Origin: Cucumis sativus
Taxonomy: Eukaryota; Streptophyta; Magnoliopsida; Cucurbitales; Cucurbitaceae
Assembly (NCBI RefSeq): GCF_000004075.3
Contig: NC_026657.2
Span: forward strand, 31,032,408 to 31,096,407
DNA: 64,000 nt
Reading direction: 5' to 3'
The notes beneath the pieces are model-generated. The model searched no databases and was not told where the DNA came from. It worked only from the letters and a program-made list of their open reading frames with translations. Shown here piece after piece: positions 60,901 through 64,000 of the stretch. The first letter of the stretch is position 1. The number at the start of each line of letters is the position of its first letter. A program made the translations under genes and the position numbers.

Positions 60901-63600
60901 TGCAATTAATAATAGTTGGAGAGTAATTGTTGGAGTTGGTATTAAGTTATAATTAAGGGCATTAAACAAATAATAAAAGAAAGGGTCCGGAAATTTATGA
61001 CCATGTTTTCCTCCAAACAAGTTTTCACTAATCCATGTAATCGTTTTGTAATTATAAACTTTTAAAATCACAATGAGAGACATTGCTCACTAAAAGAAGG
61101 TTGACAATGTTTAGGGTTTGATGCTCAATCTTACTCAAATCCACACTTCAAAACAAAACCATTTTAGACAAAGTGACAGAGTGAAATTGTATTAAGATAG
61201 GGTCCAATTCTGACCAATAGCTAAATTACAAAACACCTATTCATATATATATGCTTTACCAAACGTGTAAGTAAGAGAATATATCAATGGCCAATGTGAA
61301 ATGTGTATTGCCTTGATAAGCTCATGTTCTACAAAAAAAAATTGAAATGAGATGAACTACAAAACTACAAATATTCAAAACTGATATGTTTAACAGATTT
61401 AGAGTTTGGAAAATGAGTTAGATTTACCTTCCTTGAAATGAACATAAATCTACTTGATCAATATTTAGATTTTGAACCTTTTTCTTTGAATCGGACCAAA
61501 TGATTGGTACTAGAAAGGACACAATTAAGTGAGCTCTGAATAGAGTTGGTTGGTTGTTCTACATGTTAGTTGCTTAAGATTCGAGCTCTTTGATCCCCTT
61601 CACTTACTCTTTATTTTGGCCTAACTAATTAGATCAAGCTTCATCCATGAGTTTACTGCACATTTTATATGACAAACAATTAAATAGTTAATCAAAAGTT
61701 GTGTCGGTCAACATCATAACATTGTCAATAGCACATTTATAATATATGTATGGATATATATGTTTTAATGTGTACAATTATAAGTAATTTTAGATCTATA
61801 AAAAAGACCCAGAGAAAGAAGTCAATGTTTGAGGATAAATTCAAGAAAGTTATCTCGTCCTAAACAGACGAAAAACAAGTTAAGAAAGAGACAACGGTTA
61901 AGAGAAAAACGTCTAGAAAGCGGGTACAAACAAGACTAAAATTGAAACCAACAAATTGTGTAAAATAGCTATTTGGCCCAAAAAGCTCACCTCAACCTAT
62001 ATGACCAAAGTCGAACCAACAAATTAAAACCTAACTTGGTCCATGACTTTGAGGAGAGGTTGAGGCTATCCACACCTCTAATCAACTTCACAGGTGTGTA
62101 AGTCTGATTAAGCCTGTTGAAGTTTTGACATGATGTTATCTAAATTCATATTCTTTCCTAAATAACCCTTTGTACTAGAAACTAACTTAAACATCTTACC
62201 AATTTTTGGAACAAACGTCTCACCAAATGCATCACTAATTATGTTCTAGGCGACCTCATCTGGCATGTGAAAACCAAGTGATTTTTTTTTTTTTTTGGCA
62301 GATTTTTGCAGTATCAATCAATAAATTTTAAAATTGATTTGGCATTTATGTATGTAGCGTTAGATATAAAATGATAGAGTGGGGAAAAAAATTATTTGGC
62401 TGTGTAGAAAAGAAGAGGGTATAATATGCCATAGTCATACGAGAGAATACAGTATTAATATGTGATTAGTGTTAGTATGATAATTAATTAGTGAAAAACA
62501 GAAGACCCTCTTATTTTAATCAGTAACTAACAACATTATATTATTGTTATTATTATCAATTTGGTTTTTGTGTGCTTTTGAATAAAGTGAAAGGATTGTG
62601 ACCAAACAGCTAACGTAGAGTGTGTGTCTCTGTGCTTTACATTTTCCAACTTATGTTTTATGTTTTCGTTTTGCATTTAATGCTCTTCTCGTTCCCCTAT
62701 GAATATCGAATCATCTCTTCATCCTATCTTTTTCCCTCCATTATTATCTTTTAAACCCTTCCTCTCTCCTTCTCTCATTTATATTATTTATAATTTAATT
62801 CATTTGCAAATTAATCATTATTATATTTCATTAGATTCTGATATGGTATAGTTTTAATCACTTTATTTCAAACATAAACTCTTATGATTTCACCTTTACA
62901 AGAGTATATATGTTTGTTCTTTGTATGCATTTTATAACATATGTATCTTTTGTCTTTTTCATGGTGTCCTTCCACCCTCAAACTTATGCAGATTAGGTCA
63001 AATCTAGAGAGTTCTCTCTCTTTTTAAAATGAGATTTAAAATCTTTTCATTGCAACTCTAAATTGGTTTTTTACAAGTTACTGATTAATTCGAAAATACT
63101 AACTATATTAACAACCAAATTACATATCAACTAAAACATGCTAATTCTTTTATAATTCTCCTCATCAATACAAAAAACAATTTAGTATTCCTTTAAACAG
63201 TGGTACGTCCATAGTCAGTCGTTTGATTTTTATATATACATGTCAAACTTCTCTTTTTCAGACCAAGCCAAGTGCTTGATAATGTTGATTTAATGGTATC
63301 AACCACTCCTTACAGCACCCTTCATAACTCCCCCTACATATCACACTTCTTAGACATTAATGAACCAAGATCAGTAAAGTTATTGTCAACACTCTGAATA
63401 ATAATAATAATAACAGTCATAATACTAATAATAAATTAAAAAGAGCACATGGCTTTATTTAAAAATACTTAGATATAGAGAAATGTGTTAGTGTTACAGT
63501 GTTACACATTGATTATCTACCCAGGACCTCTCTTTTTCCTTGCCTAAGTCAATATGAGCCTTTTGGTCGTATTATCAGTAACTTGTGAAATGCAAGAAAT
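57902..63600. other. AT-rich region right of OFP, no intact gene
   Basis: No supported gene. Around 58790-58880 is a short GC-richer open stretch without recognised homology. On the minus strand 62245-62111 there is a 45-codon open stretch with ordinary protein composition (ISDAFGETFVPKIGKM) bounded by in-frame stops, possibly a decayed coding fragment. A small duplication of aaaatcagtgccata occurs at about 60415 and 60483. Confidence 0.45.
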
Positions 63601-63630
63601 GGTTTCAAGATGCAGGTGGAAACAAACTAA

Positions 63631-63720
63631 AGCCCATTTAAAAACACTTGGGCCCACACGTTTCATTTCTAAATTGAGGCCCATTTAAAACACTTGGGCC
63701 ATAAAATGTCAAAGTGGGCC
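63631..63720 (+). promoter_or_regulatory. Duplicated site II module, probable promoter of an off-window gene
   Basis: A unit with GCCCATTTAAAA then CACTTGGGCC occurs at 63631-63654 and again at 63677-63700, followed by GTGGGCCAATGATTGG (63714-63729, with a CCAAT motif). Paired TGGGCC/GGCCCA elements mark plant housekeeping and ribosomal or mitochondrial protein genes. No coding sequence follows before the window ends, so the gene would start beyond 64000. Confidence 0.4.
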
Positions 63721-64000
63721 AATGATTGGTGTAAGAAACGCGCAGTACGAACGTTGAACGTTGAATATGCCTCGACAAATTATAACTACGTCATAAAATT
63801 TCGTTTCCAAGATCCTTTTGGTAAAGACTTTTCGTTGACATGAATGTTCGTAAATGGGTAAAACTATAACACCCTAATGTTATTCATGAATATATTTCAG
63901 AAAAGGTAACATGAAATTACTCCCAATTCACACCTTACTTTAGAGTTTTGTTTTGAATATAATTGGGGTATAAAAGAATTGCAAATGGTTGATGTAAGTA

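Noticed and set aside
61510-61605. Possible microRNA-like foldback around taagtgagctctgaatag and gatccccttcactta
   Set aside because: Only about seven terminal base pairs form and the middle does not pair; not a credible precursor.
62111-62245. 45-codon open stretch on the minus strand with protein-like composition
   Set aside because: Bounded by in-frame stops, no recognised domain and no splice partners; at best a decayed fragment.
1-64000. CRISPR arrays, operons, phage or bacterial mobile elements
   Set aside because: The window is intron-bearing plant DNA; no regularly spaced direct repeats with unique spacers and no prokaryotic gene layout were found.

Overview
This is AT-rich, intron-bearing plant nuclear DNA. 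Canonical GT-AG introns, plant gene families (GIR-type EAR repressor, OVATE family protein, SDR110C dehydrogenases) and many short TE relics suggest a eudicot. The MITE type and overall texture recall Cucurbitaceae, perhaps Cucumis; that assignment is from memory, not a search.

Left part (about 1.6-20.1 kb) is a cluster of four classical short-chain dehydrogenases of the SDR110C / secoisolariciresinol-dehydrogenase-like type. Two plus-strand tandem copies (1654-2941 and 9643-11176) have one intron each. They face two minus-strand copies (14287-16650, intact; 19146-about 20452, broken by a 4-bp duplication) that have an extra intron. Spacer DNA between the first two copies is full of TE relics: a nested TIR element plus MITE, an LTR-like block, a region of repeated short subterminal-like motifs and a SINE-like patch. 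No P450, terpene synthase or transferase lies beside the cluster, so no pathway can be named.

Middle and right are ordinary conserved plant genes: RPS17 (22619-23038, +); an eight-exon TLDc/MEAK7-like gene with an N-myristoylation-type start (23707-27017, -); divergently from it a small signal-anchor/coiled-coil protein (28664-30991, +); a GIR1/2-like EAR-motif repressor (44312-44674, +); the Ubc13 partner UEV1 (48226-51867, +); and an OVATE family protein (57197-57901, +). The run TLDc, small membrane protein, GIR1 matches the Arabidopsis order At5g06260-At5g06265-At5g06270 as I remember it. Between the last two of these lies a 12.8-kb AT-rich stretch without recognisable genes. The last 6 kb holds no gene, but a duplicated TGGGCC/GGCCCA module near the right edge looks like a promoter for a gene outside the window.

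I found no convincing new biological system. The best leads are the SDR pair whose changes concentrate in the substrate loop, the frameshifted SDR copy, a uORF that would overlap the GIR start as ATGA, an ABRE-like cluster with no gene attached, and the nested TIR elements.
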